Source: Gimibacter soli (GTDB lineage: Bacteria > Pseudomonadota > Alphaproteobacteria > Sphingomonadales > Kordiimonadaceae). From it: DNA of 64,000 nucleotides. This document shows, piece after piece, positions 1-9,150 of this stretch. The stretch is from assembly GCF_028463845.1 (NCBI RefSeq), contig NZ_CP116805.1, positions 1,550,001-1,614,000 of the forward strand, given 5' to 3'. The position numbers and the translations under genes were made by a program. Positions within the stretch are counted from its first letter, which is position 1, and every line of letters starts with the position of its first letter. The notes under the pieces were generated by a model that had not been told where the DNA came from, did not search any database, and saw only the letters and a program-made list of their open reading frames with translations.

Positions 1-751
1 AGGGAGCGATGAAGCCGATGCTGCCGGTGTAGTCGCTGTGCCGGAACACCCGGGCCGGACCGTCAGTTGCGCGCCGTTCCTGTTCCGCCCAGCTTGCCGT
101 CGCCAGGAAGGAGATCATCGGAGCGGGGTCGAGGTGACGTTCGGCGAAATAAGCGGCACTGTCGCCTGTGCGCATCAGCTCAATGAAGCGTACCGAAAGC
201 GCCCGCTTTTTAATCAGTTTCAGGAAGCCTGGCAGTTCGTCGTCATTGACGCCGCGTTGCAGGACAGTGTTGATCTTGACCGCGCGAAATCCCAGCTCTT
301 GGGCGAGGGCGATGCCATCCAGAACTTCCAGCAACCTGTCGTGCCCTGTAATTGCCTTGAAGCGATCGGGTATGAGCGAGTCGACGCTGACATTCAGGGC
401 GGAAAGGCCAGCGGCCCGGTAATCGGCCAGCGACCGGGTCAGCTTGTAGCCATTCGTCGTCAGCGCCACCGTCTCGATCCCCGGCGTTTCGGCGATCACC
501 GAGATGATGTCGGCAAGATCGGCTCGCAGCGTGGGTTCTCCGCCGGTGAGCCGTACCTTGCGGATACCAAGCCCGGCAAAGGCGCGCACCAGATTGCGGA
601 TTTCATCGACCGAAAGGAAATTGTGCGGTGCCGTCTTCTTGTACCCGTCCGGCAGGCAATAGGTGCAACGGAAGTTGCAGGCCTCGGTCACCGATAGCCG
701 AAGGTAAGGGAAGCGCCGGTTATACCGGTCCTGAAGCATTGCCGCCTGCAT
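1..751 (-). CDS. moaA: GTP 3',8-cyclase MoaA (3' part cut by window edge)
   Basis: Radical-SAM enzyme for the first step of molybdenum cofactor synthesis in the cytoplasm, converting GTP to the cyclic pterin precursor with MoaC. The minus-strand frame opens at the ATG at 751 behind an AGGAG-type ribosome site and stays open to base 1, about 250 residues. The family is about 330 residues, so the C-terminal part with the second FeS cluster lies outside. The SAM-cluster motif CNFRCTYC is at residues 25-32 and GGEPTLR follows near residue 70. It lies downstream of the fusion regulator gene on the same strand, with an Fnr-type palindrome between them, which suggests induction together with nitrate reductase, a Moco enzyme. 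A second ATG at 739 is possible but has no better ribosome site. Identity is secure. Confidence 0.95.
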   Translation of the reverse strand, partial: MQAAMLQDRYNRRFPYLRLSVTEACNFRCTYCLPDGYKKTAPHNFLSVDEIRNLVRAFAGLGIRKVRLTGGEPTLRADLADIISVIAETPGIETVALTTNGYKLTRSLADYRAAGLSALNVSVDSLIPDRFKAITGHDRLLEVLDGIALAQELGFRAVKINTVLQRGVNDDELPGFLKLIKKRALSVRFIELMRTGDSAAYFAERHLDPAPMISFLATASWAEQERRATDGPARVFRHSDYTGSIGFIAP

Positions 752-834
752 TGTGGCTCCTTTCCTCGCCCGCCTGCAGTGCATTGCACGCGGCGGGACA
801 AGGGCGAGGATAGGGAGGCAGGGGAAGTGTCAAC

Positions 835-848
835 TTGACCGGGGTCAA
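835..848. promoter_or_regulatory. Fnr/Dnr-type palindrome upstream of moaA
   Basis: TTGACCGGGGTCAA, a perfect TTGA-N6-TCAA dyad, 84 bases before the moaA start and after the stop of the regulator gene. This is the half-site spacing known for Crp/Fnr-family regulators whose recognition helix carries ExxSR. Inferred activator site for moaA. Confidence 0.75.
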
Positions 849-866
849 GCAGCAAGGAACGACAGG

Positions 867-2462
867 TCAGGCAGCGCCCAGGCGTTCCTTGGAGGGGCAT
901 TCGTGCGTGCCGGCGCGCTTGCAGTCGCGCGCGACATAGCTGTCACAATATTCGCACAGGATCTTGAGGTTCGGCAGGGTGATCTCGTCATTGTGCACGT
1001 CCAGCCCTTCGTCGCGCATCTTTTTGAGGACGCGGGAGAAGGTCTCGGGCCGCATGTCGAGATAGGAAGCGATGATCGACTTGTCATAGGGCAGGCGAAT
1101 TCGCCCGTCTTCGCTGCCTTGTGCCAGGCTCAGCTTCAGGAGGAACCAGCCGACGCGGGCTCGTGCATCCTTCAGCCGGTTCTGTTCGATCTGATAGATC
1201 AGCGTCTGGGAGCGCAGCGAGATATTATTGAGCATGCTGACGGCCAGCGTGTTGTTGCGATTGACCCGCTGCCGGATCACCGGGGCAGGGATCGAAAGCA
1301 GCGTGGCATCGTCGATCACCTGTGCGCTCACGGGCGATTCGGTGTTCAGGAAAACCGCGGCCTCAAGGAGCGTGTCGCCGCTTGTCAGCATCTGCAGGAT
1401 CGTTTCATCGCCGCTTTCGGTGCCGTTATAGAGCTTCACCCATCCCCGGATGATCACATACATGCGCTGTGTCTGTTCGCCTTGCAGGAACAGGAGCTTG
1501 CCGCGCGGATAATCGCGGATCTGGGCGTGGGTCAGCAGTTCGGCGAGGTCGGCGTCGTCGATGCCCGCGAAAAGCGGCAGCGAGCGCAGGTAGGGACGCA
1601 CCCTTTCCGCCCCCGGCGTGATATGGGTGGGGAAGGCGGGTGGCGTGGTATCCGCGGTCTCGGGGGCAGAGGCGCCGGCAAGCCCGGCAATCATACGCTG
1701 GCCCGCCATATGCAATTGGTCGAGCACGCGACTGACGAGATCGAACCATTCTTCGGCATCGAATTTCTCGAAATGCGCCGGCGCCGAGGCCTCCTTCAGT
1801 TGGGCATGCACTTCATCGAGTGCGCCCATCTCCCGGCTGGCAAGCACATCGCGGACAATTTCGATCTGGCTCGGTGCGGCAAGGCCGATGAAGCCATCAA
1901 GATAGGTGCGGGTTTCGGCCGACAGGGCGGCCATCCTGTCCCAGAATTCGGGGTTGCGGAAGGCGAAGGAATAGAAGCCGCGCGAGCCGAGCGCGCGTTC
2001 AAGCCCGATCCGTTCCTTCCATTGCAGGAAATAGGCGAACGCACTGATCAGGGCGGAATTCAGCGCCTTATGCTCGTGGGCGACGATCATGATCGTGTCC
2101 AGAAGCGGCATGTTGAGCTCGAACGTGAAGGCGTTGAGCGCCCCCGTGTAGCTTGTCGCAAGTTTGTCGATATCGCCGCGCAGCCCTGACATCGCACCAA
2201 TGCGCCGCCGGAGGTCGGCAAGACGCGCCTTGCTGAGCGTCGGCAGGGTTGCCGCCTGCTCGGCACGCTTGATGGCGTCAAGGCAGTTTGCAGCTGCCGC
2301 GTCGGTTTCAGCACGGCGGCGGGCAAGGCGTTCCTTGAAAATCTTGCCGCGGCTATCGAGGAAAAGCGCCGCACAGCCTCGCTCATACTGCAATGCATGC
2401 AGCAACGCTTCCCCGGCTAGTAGAATTGGTGTCACGCTGGCCACGGGGCGATCATTCCTCAC
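867..2462 (-). CDS. NIT-domain / Crp-Fnr fusion transcription regulator
   Basis: 531 residues, more than twice a normal Crp/Fnr protein. Residues about 22-260 match the nitrate/nitrite-sensing NIT domain: YERG near residue 26, a following FL, and the later RIGLERALG segment. Residues about 288-410 form a cNMP-type beta-barrel (PLFAGIDDADLAELL onward). Residues about 430-500 are a Crp-type winged HTH whose recognition helix RPETFSRVLKKM has E473, S476 and R477, the residues Fnr/Dnr proteins use to read TTGA. Fnr's N-terminal cysteines are absent, but C503, C506, C514 and C522 cluster at the C-terminus. The start is GTG at 2462; no ATG in this frame covers the NIT domain. It is transcribed toward moaA and away from narK, beside palindromes it could bind. 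The expected role, inferred, is a one-component nitrate-responsive activator of the nar regulon. Domain assignment is confident; ligand and redox response are unknown. Confidence 0.88.
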   Translation of the reverse strand: MRNDRPVASVTPILLAGEALLHALQYERGCAALFLDSRGKIFKERLARRRAETDAAAANCLDAIKRAEQAATLPTLSKARLADLRRRIGAMSGLRGDIDKLATSYTGALNAFTFELNMPLLDTIMIVAHEHKALNSALISAFAYFLQWKERIGLERALGSRGFYSFAFRNPEFWDRMAALSAETRTYLDGFIGLAAPSQIEIVRDVLASREMGALDEVHAQLKEASAPAHFEKFDAEEWFDLVSRVLDQLHMAGQRMIAGLAGASAPETADTTPPAFPTHITPGAERVRPYLRSLPLFAGIDDADLAELLTHAQIRDYPRGKLLFLQGEQTQRMYVIIRGWVKLYNGTESGDETILQMLTSGDTLLEAAVFLNTESPVSAQVIDDATLLSIPAPVIRQRVNRNNTLAVSMLNNISLRSQTLIYQIEQNRLKDARARVGWFLLKLSLAQGSEDGRIRLPYDKSIIASYLDMRPETFSRVLKKMRDEGLDVHNDEITLPNLKILCEYCDSYVARDCKRAGTHECPSKERLGAA

Positions 2463-2546
2463 ATTTCATCAGGTGGTTCGCCTTCAGATAGCATGCATCA
2501 TCATGCTGTTCAGGTCAAATCACAGCGGCAGATTGTCGCGCGCCGC

Positions 2547-2560
2547 TTGACCTCGGTCAA
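2547..2560. promoter_or_regulatory. Fnr/Dnr-type palindrome upstream of narK
   Basis: TTGACCTCGGTCAA, a perfect TTGA-N6-TCAA dyad centred 66 bases before the narK ATG at 2620. A class II site centred near -41.5 would put transcription start near 2595, leaving a short leader with the AGAGGAGG ribosome site at 2607-2614. Inferred activator site for narKGHJI. Confidence 0.8.
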
Positions 2561-2619
2561 ACCCAAACCGGCAAAACGGGCGGAGCATGGTGCCACTTCT
2601 TGACGAAGAGGAGGCAACT

Positions 2620-5406
2620 ATGACCGATCCGACCGCCAAAGGAATGTCCCCCGCCGGGGGGCTGGCGGCTTCGCACTGGGCGCTGGGGGCAAGCACGCTC
2701 GCCTTCACCGTCTGTTTCGCTGTCTGGACAATCTTTTCCATCATCGGTGTCCGCATCAAGGCGGAGCTGGGCCTCAGCGATACCCAGTTCGGTATCCTGA
2801 TCGCGACGCCCGTTCTCACCGGTTCCATCAGCCGCGTTTTCCTTGGCATATGGACCGACCAGTTCGGCGGACGGGTGATTTTCAGTGTCCAGATGTTGTT
2901 GACGGCGGTTGCCGCCTGGCTGCTGACGCTGGCGACCACCTATGAAATGTTCCTCGTGGCGGCCCTCGGGGTCGGCCTCGCGGGTGGCGGTTTTGCGGTC
3001 GGCGTTGCCTATGTCTCCAAATGGTATCCGAAGGAACGCCAGGGCACGGCGCTTGGCATCTTCGGCATGGGGAACGTCGGCGCTGGCATCACCAGCTTCG
3101 GTGCGCCGATCCTGCTCGCGGCCCTCGGCGGCGAGTGGCAGGCAGTTGCCCGCGTTTATGCTGTGGCAATCGCCATCACGGGTGTTGTCTTTTATCTCGT
3201 CACCAAGGATGACCCTGTCACCCGCGCGCGGCGCACCAGTCACAAGGCGCATGCATCGTTCCTTGAACAACTGGAGCCACTGCGGAAACAGCAGGTCTGG
3301 CGCTTCGCCCTCTATTATTTCTTCGTTTTCGGTGCGTTCGTGGCGCTGGCGCTGTGGCTGCCGCGCTACCTGATCGGTGCTTACGGCCTTGATATAAAGA
3401 CGGCCGGCATGATCACGGCGGCCTATGCCGTGCCGGCAAGCCTTTTCCGTGCCTATGGCGGCAGCCTTTCGGACAAGATCGGCGCCCGAAAGGTCATGTA
3501 TGTGACCTTCATCGTGTCGCTGATCTGCCTGTTCATGCTGTCCTATCCCGCGACCCATTACACGATCGAGGGCATCCACGGACCGATCAATTTCTCGACG
3601 TCGATGGGGCTCGTTCCCTTTGTCGTGCTGATCTTCATCCTCGGCTTCGTGATGTCGCTCGGCAAGGCTGCGGTCTACAAGCATATCCCGGTCTATTATC
3701 CCGATCATGTCGGGGCGGTTGGCGGGGTAGTCGGCATGATCGGCGGTCTTGGCGGCTTCGTCCTGCCCATCGCCTTCGGGGTCATGAACGACCTGACCAA
3801 TATCTGGACCAGTTGCTTCATGCTGCTTTTTGCCATCGTTGTCGCATCGCTTGGCTGGATGCATGTGGCGGTTCGCCAGATGGAACGTCAGGCGGTTGGC
3901 ACCGAACTTGGCGCTTTGCCGCAATTCCCGGAACTGCAGGGCGTCGAAATCCCGAAAGGTGCGGCCGAGCCCAAGGATCACGTGCTGACCGACTGGCGGC
4001 CTGAAGACCCTGCTTTCTGGAAAGACACAGGCGCGGCCGTTGCCCGGCGCAACCTCTGGATTTCGATCCCGTGCCTGCTCTTGGCCTTTGCTGTCTGGAT
4101 GGTCTGGTCTGTGGTTGTGGCCAAGTTGCCGAGCATCGGCTTCACCTACACGACCGACCAGCTTTTCTGGCTGGCAGCCTTGCCCGGCCTATCGGGCGCG
4201 ACCCTGCGCATCTTCTACGCCTTCATGGTGCCGGTGTTTGGCGGGCGGACATGGACGACGCTGACGACCCTGTCGCTCGCCATCCCGGCTTTTGGGATCG
4301 GCTATGCGGTGCAGGACCCGGAAACGCCGTATGTCCTGTTCCTCGTGCTGGCACTGCTGTGCGGCTTTGGCGGCGGTAACTTTGCGTCCTCGATGGCCAA
4401 CATCAGCTTCTTCTTCCCGAAAAGCCAGAAGGGCAACGCGCTGGCGCTCAATGCCGGGCTCGGCAACCTTGGTGTGTCGGTCATGCAGTTTGCGGTACCG
4501 CTTGTCATCACGGCAGGTGTGTTCGGCGTGATGGGCGGCGAGCCGCGCGCTACGGCGGATGGCGCCTCGCTCTGGCTGCAGAATGCGGGCTTCATCTGGG
4601 TGCCCTTCATCCTTGCCTCGACCGTCGCGGCCTGGTTCGGCATGAATGACATCGCATCGGCCAAGGCAACCTTCGCCGAGCAGTCGGTCATCTTCCAGCG
4701 CAAGCATAACTGGATCATGTGCTGGCTCTATACCGGCACCTTCGGCTCCTTCATCGGCTATTCGGCCGGCCTGCCGCTTCTCGCGAAAAGCCAGTTCCCG
4801 GCGGTTGACTCGCTGCAGTTCGTCTTTGTCGGGCCGCTTGTCGGTGCGCTTGCACGGGCCGCAACCGGCTGGATTTCAGACCGTTTCGGCGGCGGGCGGG
4901 TGACCTTCTGGTCCTTCATTCTGATGATCCTCGGTGTTGTCGGTGTCCTTTATTTCCTCGACATCAAGGATCAACCGGGCGCCTTCTGGGGCTTCTTCGC
5001 CATGTTCATGGTGCTGTTCTTTGCCACGGGGGTCGGCAACGCCTCGACCTTCCAGATGATCCCCGTGATCATGCGCAAGGAAATGGAGCATCTGATGCCG
5101 CACCTGAACCCGGCCGACCGGCTGCGTCAGGCAGAGAAGGAAGCGGCGGCCATCATCGGCTTCACCTCGGCGATTGCCGCCTATGGCGCCTTCTTCATCC
5201 CCAAGGCTTACGGCAGTTCGATCGCGCTCACCGGCGGCCCTCAGGGCGCGCTGTGGGGCTTCATGATCTTCTATGTCAGCTGCGCCGTCATCACCTGGCT
5301 CGTCTACACCCGAAAGGGCGGCCTTCTCCACGATATCGAGCGGGGCCGTGCCGCGCCGCTTGCCACCCTTCCTGAACAACCTGCGGAACAAGGATCATCA
5401 TCATGA
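2620..5406 (+). CDS. narK: Nitrate/nitrite transporter NarK, two fused MFS domains
   Basis: 928-residue inner-membrane transporter. Two complete MFS modules of about 12 helices each lie in tandem. The first starts near residue 25; a hydrophilic linker near residues 430-475 leads into the second. This is the known NarK1-NarK2 fusion layout, in which one half resembles proton-coupled nitrate uptake and the other nitrate/nitrite exchange. Each half carries a glycine-rich nitrate-signature-like stretch (for example GLGNLGVSVMQ in the second). The ATG at 2620 is chosen because AGAGGAGG sits 5 bases upstream; the frame also opens at 2587, without a ribosome site. The stop overlaps the narG start (ATGA), so it is the first gene of narKGHJI. 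An Fnr-type palindrome lies 60 bases upstream of the start. Confidence 0.95.
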   Translation: MTDPTAKGMSPAGGLAASHWALGASTLAFTVCFAVWTIFSIIGVRIKAELGLSDTQFGILIATPVLTGSISRVFLGIWTDQFGGRVIFSVQMLLTAVAAWLLTLATTYEMFLVAALGVGLAGGGFAVGVAYVSKWYPKERQGTALGIFGMGNVGAGITSFGAPILLAALGGEWQAVARVYAVAIAITGVVFYLVTKDDPVTRARRTSHKAHASFLEQLEPLRKQQVWRFALYYFFVFGAFVALALWLPRYLIGAYGLDIKTAGMITAAYAVPASLFRAYGGSLSDKIGARKVMYVTFIVSLICLFMLSYPATHYTIEGIHGPINFSTSMGLVPFVVLIFILGFVMSLGKAAVYKHIPVYYPDHVGAVGGVVGMIGGLGGFVLPIAFGVMNDLTNIWTSCFMLLFAIVVASLGWMHVAVRQMERQAVGTELGALPQFPELQGVEIPKGAAEPKDHVLTDWRPEDPAFWKDTGAAVARRNLWISIPCLLLAFAVWMVWSVVVAKLPSIGFTYTTDQLFWLAALPGLSGATLRIFYAFMVPVFGGRTWTTLTTLSLAIPAFGIGYAVQDPETPYVLFLVLALLCGFGGGNFASSMANISFFFPKSQKGNALALNAGLGNLGVSVMQFAVPLVITAGVFGVMGGEPRATADGASLWLQNAGFIWVPFILASTVAAWFGMNDIASAKATFAEQSVIFQRKHNWIMCWLYTGTFGSFIGYSAGLPLLAKSQFPAVDSLQFVFVGPLVGALARAATGWISDRFGGGRVTFWSFILMILGVVGVLYFLDIKDQPGAFWGFFAMFMVLFFATGVGNASTFQMIPVIMRKEMEHLMPHLNPADRLRQAEKEAAAIIGFTSAIAAYGAFFIPKAYGSSIALTGGPQGALWGFMIFYVSCAVITWLVYTRKGGLLHDIERGRAAPLATLPEQPAEQGSSS

Positions 5407-8400
5407 GCAATTTTCTGGACAGGCTCACTTACCTGACCCGCACGCCCGAAACTTTTGCAGACGGGCACGGCATCACCACCGGCGAAAGCCGGGACTGGGA
5501 AAAGGCCTATCGCGGCCGCTGGGCACACGACAAGGTCGTGCGGTCGACCCACGGGGTCAATTGCACGGGGTCCTGCTCGTGGAAGATCTATGTCAAGAAC
5601 GGGCTTGTCACCTGGGAAACCCAGCAGACGGACTATCCCCGCACCCGGCCCGACCTGCCGAACCATGAACCGCGCGGTTGCGCGCGGGGGGCAAGCTACA
5701 GCTGGTATCTCTACAGCGCCGCTCGCCTCAAATATCCGATGGTCCGGAGCCGCCTGTTGCGCCTGTGGCGGGACGCCAAGGCAACGCACGCCGATCCGGT
5801 GGCTGCGTGGAACAGCATCGTCACCGATCCTGAAAAGGCTAAATCCTACAAGGTGGTGCGTGGCCTTGGCGGTTTTGTCCGCGCTGAATGGGATGAAGTG
5901 AACGAAATCATCGCGGCGGCCAATATTCACACGATCAAGACCTATGGCCCCGACCGGGTGGTCGGCTTCTCGCCGATCCCCGCGATGTCGATGGTGTCCT
6001 ATGCGGCTGGCAGCCGGTATCTGTCGCTTATCGGTGGCGTCTGCATGAGCTTCTATGACTGGTACTGCGACCTGCCGCCCTCGTCGCCGCAAACGTGGGG
6101 CGAGCAGACCGACGTGCCGGAAAGCGCTGACTGGTACAATTCGGGCTATATCATCGCCTGGGGCTCGAACGTGCCGCAGACCCGCACGCCCGACGCCCAC
6201 TTCTTCACCGAGGTTCGCTACAAGGGCACCAAGACAGTTTCGGTGACGCCCGACTATTCGGAAGTCGCCAAGCTCACGGACCTGTGGCTCAATCCGCGCC
6301 AGGGCACCGACAGCGCGCTCGCCATGGCGATGGGCCATGTGGTGTTGAAGGAATTCCATCTCGCCGGAAAGAGCGACTATTTCGACGATTATTGCCGGCA
6401 GTATACGGACATGCCCTTCCTTGTGCAGCTTGAGGAACGGGATGGCCGCTTCGTCGCCGGTCGCACGCTCCGCGCTGCCGATTTCAAGGACGGCCTCGCC
6501 GCCGGCGAGCATGCCGACTGGAAGCCGGTCGTGTTCGACGCCAATGCCGGCAAGGTGAAGGTGCCGAATGGCACCATCGGCTCGCGCTGGGACAAAAGCG
6601 CGAAATGGAACCTCGAAATGCGTGCCGCCACCGACGGCAGCGAACTGTGGCCGGAAGTGACCTTCATCAAGAAGCATGACGATGTTGTGGCCGTCGGCTT
6701 CCCGTATTTCGGCAATATCGAAAACGACCAGCCGATCTTCCATCACACCGGACACGATAGCGTGCTTGACCGCAATATCCCGGTGCGGCGGGTGAAAACC
6801 AAGGATGGGGAGATTCTCGTCGCTACCGTCTTCGACCTGCTTGTTGCCAACTATGGCATCGACCGCGGCCTTGGCGGCGGTAATGTAGCCAAGGACTTTT
6901 CCGAGGACATTCCCTACACGCCTGCTTGGCAGGAAAAGATCACCGGCGTGCCGGCAGCCCGTGTCATCCAGGTCGCACGCGAGTTTGCCGACAATGCCGA
7001 CAAGACCCACGGCCGCTCGATGGTGATCCTCGGCGCCGCCGTGAACCACTGGTATCACATGGACATGGTCTATCGCGGCATCATCAACCTTCTGGTGATG
7101 TGCGGCTGTATTGGCAAGTCCGGTGGTGGCTGGGCCCATTATGTGGGACAGGAGAAGCTGCGGCCGCAAACCGGCTGGCTGCCGCTCGCGTTCGGGCTCG
7201 ACTGGTGCCGTCCACCCCGGCAGATCAACTCCACCAGCTTCTTCTATGCCCATTCCGACCAGTGGCGGTACGAGAAGCTGGATGTGGATGAAATCCTTTC
7301 GCCCACGGCGGACCGGGAAAAGTGGAAGGGCAGCACCTTCATCGACTGCAACGTGCGCGCCGAACGCATGGGCTGGCTGCCTTCCGCCCCGCAGCTTGAT
7401 CGCAACCCGCTTGAGGTCGCGAAGGGCGCGGCGGCGTCCGGGCAAGCGGCCGATGCCTACATTGTGTCGGAGCTGAAGGACGGCAAGCTCGGCTTTGCCT
7501 GCAGCGATCCGGACAATCCGGTCAACTTCCCGCGCAACATGTTCATCTGGCGCTCCAACCTGCTCGGCTCGTCGGGCAAGGGGCACGAATATATGCTGAA
7601 GCACCTGCTCGGCACCCAGCACGGCCTTCTGGGCAAGGATCTGGGCGAATCCGGCGGGCAGAAACCACAGGATGTGTGCTGGCACGAGCAGGCACCGGAA
7701 GGAAAACTCGACCTTGTGGTGACGCTCGATTTCCGCATGTCCACCACCTGCGTCTATTCCGATATCGTTCTGCCCTCCGCCACATGGTACGAGAAGAACG
7801 ACCTCAACACATCCGACATGCATCCCTTCATCCACCCGCTGACCCGCGCGGTTGACCCAGCGTGGGAAAGCCGCAGCGACTGGGACATCTACAAGGGCCT
7901 TGCCCGCAAGTTTTCGGATCTGTGCCCCGGCCATCTCGGAGTCGAGAAGGATCTCGTGACAGTGCCGATCCTGCACGATACGCCGGGCGAGATGGCCCAG
8001 CCCTATGACGTGAAGGACTGGACGAAGGGTGAATGTGACCCGGTGCCCGGCAAGACGATGCCGTCTGTCGTCGTGGTCGAGCGCGATTATCCGAACACCT
8101 ATGCCCGCTTCACCTCGATCGGGCCGCTGCTTGAAAAGCTCGGGAATGGTGGCAAGGGGATCAATTGGAAAACGGAAGAAGAGGTCGAATTCCTCGGCAA
8201 GCTAAACGGTACCCATCTGAAGGGGGCAGCCGCCGGGCGGCCGAAGATCGACAGCGACATCGATGCAACCGAGGTCATCCTGTCGCTCGCACCCGAAACC
8301 AACGGTCATGTTGCGGTCAAGTCGTGGGCGGCACTTAGCCAGGCCACAGGGCGCGATCACACCCATCTCGCCACGCCGAAGGAAGATGAGAAGCTGCGCT

Positions 8401-9140
8401 TCCACGACCTGAAGGCCCAGCCCCGCAAGATCATCTCCTCGCCGACATGGTCGGGCCTTGAGGACGAACATGTAAGCTACAATGCGGGCTACACGAACGT
8501 TCACGAGCTGATCCCGTGGCGTACCCTCACCGGACGCCAGCAATTCTATCAGGATCACGAATGGATGCGGGACTTTGGCGAAGGCTTCTGCGTCTACAAG
8601 GGGCCGGTCAATACGCGCACCCTGAAATCCGTGGAAGGCAAGCAGGACGGCTCCAAGGAAGTGGCGCTGAACTGGATCACCCCGCACCAGAAATGGGGCA
8701 TCCATTCCACTTATTCCGAAAATCTGCTGATGCTGACCCTCAACCGGGGCGGGCCGGTCGTCTGGCTCAGCGAGATTGATGCCCGCAAGATCGATGTCGC
8801 CGACAACGACTGGATCGAGCTTTACAACGCCAACGGGGCGATCGTCGCCCGGGCCGTGGTGTCGCAGCGCGTGCCGGAAGGCATGACGATGATGTACCAC
8901 GCCCAGGAAAAGATCATCAACACACCCAAATCGAAGGCCACCGGCAACCGGGGCGGCATCCACAATTCCGTGACGCGGGTTGTGGTGAAGCCGACCCACA
9001 TGATCGGCGGCTACGCGCAGCTTGCCTACGGGTTCAATTATTACGGCACCTGCGGCACCAACCGGGACGAGTTTGTCACCGTCCGCAAACTTCATGACGT
9101 CGATTTCGGGGACGAAGTTCCCGCGACGGCTGCCGAATAG
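5403..9140 (+). CDS. narG: Respiratory nitrate reductase alpha subunit NarG
   Basis: Catalytic subunit of membrane-bound quinol:nitrate oxidoreductase, reducing nitrate to nitrite on the cytoplasmic face with a bis-MGD molybdenum centre. 1245 residues, the family's usual length. The N-terminal FS0 cluster ligands are visible: H50, C54 and C58 in HGVNCTGSCSW, with a fourth cysteine in PRGCARGASY. The segment YDWYCDLPPSSPQTWGEQTD carries the expected aspartate ligand of molybdenum. It has no Tat signal, as expected for cytoplasmic Nar rather than periplasmic Nap. The start ATG overlaps the narK stop, so translation is coupled. NarH follows 10 bases after the stop. MoaA, MoeA and MobA in the same window supply its cofactor. 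Confidence 0.98.
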   Translation: MSNFLDRLTYLTRTPETFADGHGITTGESRDWEKAYRGRWAHDKVVRSTHGVNCTGSCSWKIYVKNGLVTWETQQTDYPRTRPDLPNHEPRGCARGASYSWYLYSAARLKYPMVRSRLLRLWRDAKATHADPVAAWNSIVTDPEKAKSYKVVRGLGGFVRAEWDEVNEIIAAANIHTIKTYGPDRVVGFSPIPAMSMVSYAAGSRYLSLIGGVCMSFYDWYCDLPPSSPQTWGEQTDVPESADWYNSGYIIAWGSNVPQTRTPDAHFFTEVRYKGTKTVSVTPDYSEVAKLTDLWLNPRQGTDSALAMAMGHVVLKEFHLAGKSDYFDDYCRQYTDMPFLVQLEERDGRFVAGRTLRAADFKDGLAAGEHADWKPVVFDANAGKVKVPNGTIGSRWDKSAKWNLEMRAATDGSELWPEVTFIKKHDDVVAVGFPYFGNIENDQPIFHHTGHDSVLDRNIPVRRVKTKDGEILVATVFDLLVANYGIDRGLGGGNVAKDFSEDIPYTPAWQEKITGVPAARVIQVAREFADNADKTHGRSMVILGAAVNHWYHMDMVYRGIINLLVMCGCIGKSGGGWAHYVGQEKLRPQTGWLPLAFGLDWCRPPRQINSTSFFYAHSDQWRYEKLDVDEILSPTADREKWKGSTFIDCNVRAERMGWLPSAPQLDRNPLEVAKGAAASGQAADAYIVSELKDGKLGFACSDPDNPVNFPRNMFIWRSNLLGSSGKGHEYMLKHLLGTQHGLLGKDLGESGGQKPQDVCWHEQAPEGKLDLVVTLDFRMSTTCVYSDIVLPSATWYEKNDLNTSDMHPFIHPLTRAVDPAWESRSDWDIYKGLARKFSDLCPGHLGVEKDLVTVPILHDTPGEMAQPYDVKDWTKGECDPVPGKTMPSVVVVERDYPNTYARFTSIGPLLEKLGNGGKGINWKTEEEVEFLGKLNGTHLKGAAAGRPKIDSDIDATEVILSLAPETNGHVAVKSWAALSQATGRDHTHLATPKEDEKLRFHDLKAQPRKIISSPTWSGLEDEHVSYNAGYTNVHELIPWRTLTGRQQFYQDHEWMRDFGEGFCVYKGPVNTRTLKSVEGKQDGSKEVALNWITPHQKWGIHSTYSENLLMLTLNRGGPVVWLSEIDARKIDVADNDWIELYNANGAIVARAVVSQRVPEGMTMMYHAQEKIINTPKSKATGNRGGIHNSVTRVVVKPTHMIGGYAQLAYGFNYYGTCGTNRDEFVTVRKLHDVDFGDEVPATAAE

Positions 9141-9150
9141 GAGGGGCAAG

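Noticed and set aside
38-697. Plus-strand open frame over the first 700 bases
   Set aside because: The minus strand encodes a clear MoaA with its FeS motif; the plus frame is its shadow.
5304-7976. 890-codon open frame antisense to narG, and similar long antisense frames such as 2557-3981, 8202-9200 and 45058-46974
   Set aside because: They lie opposite well-recognised genes in GC-rich DNA, where antisense frames stay open by codon bias. Their translations are low in hydrophobic cores, show no family motif and have no ribosome sites.
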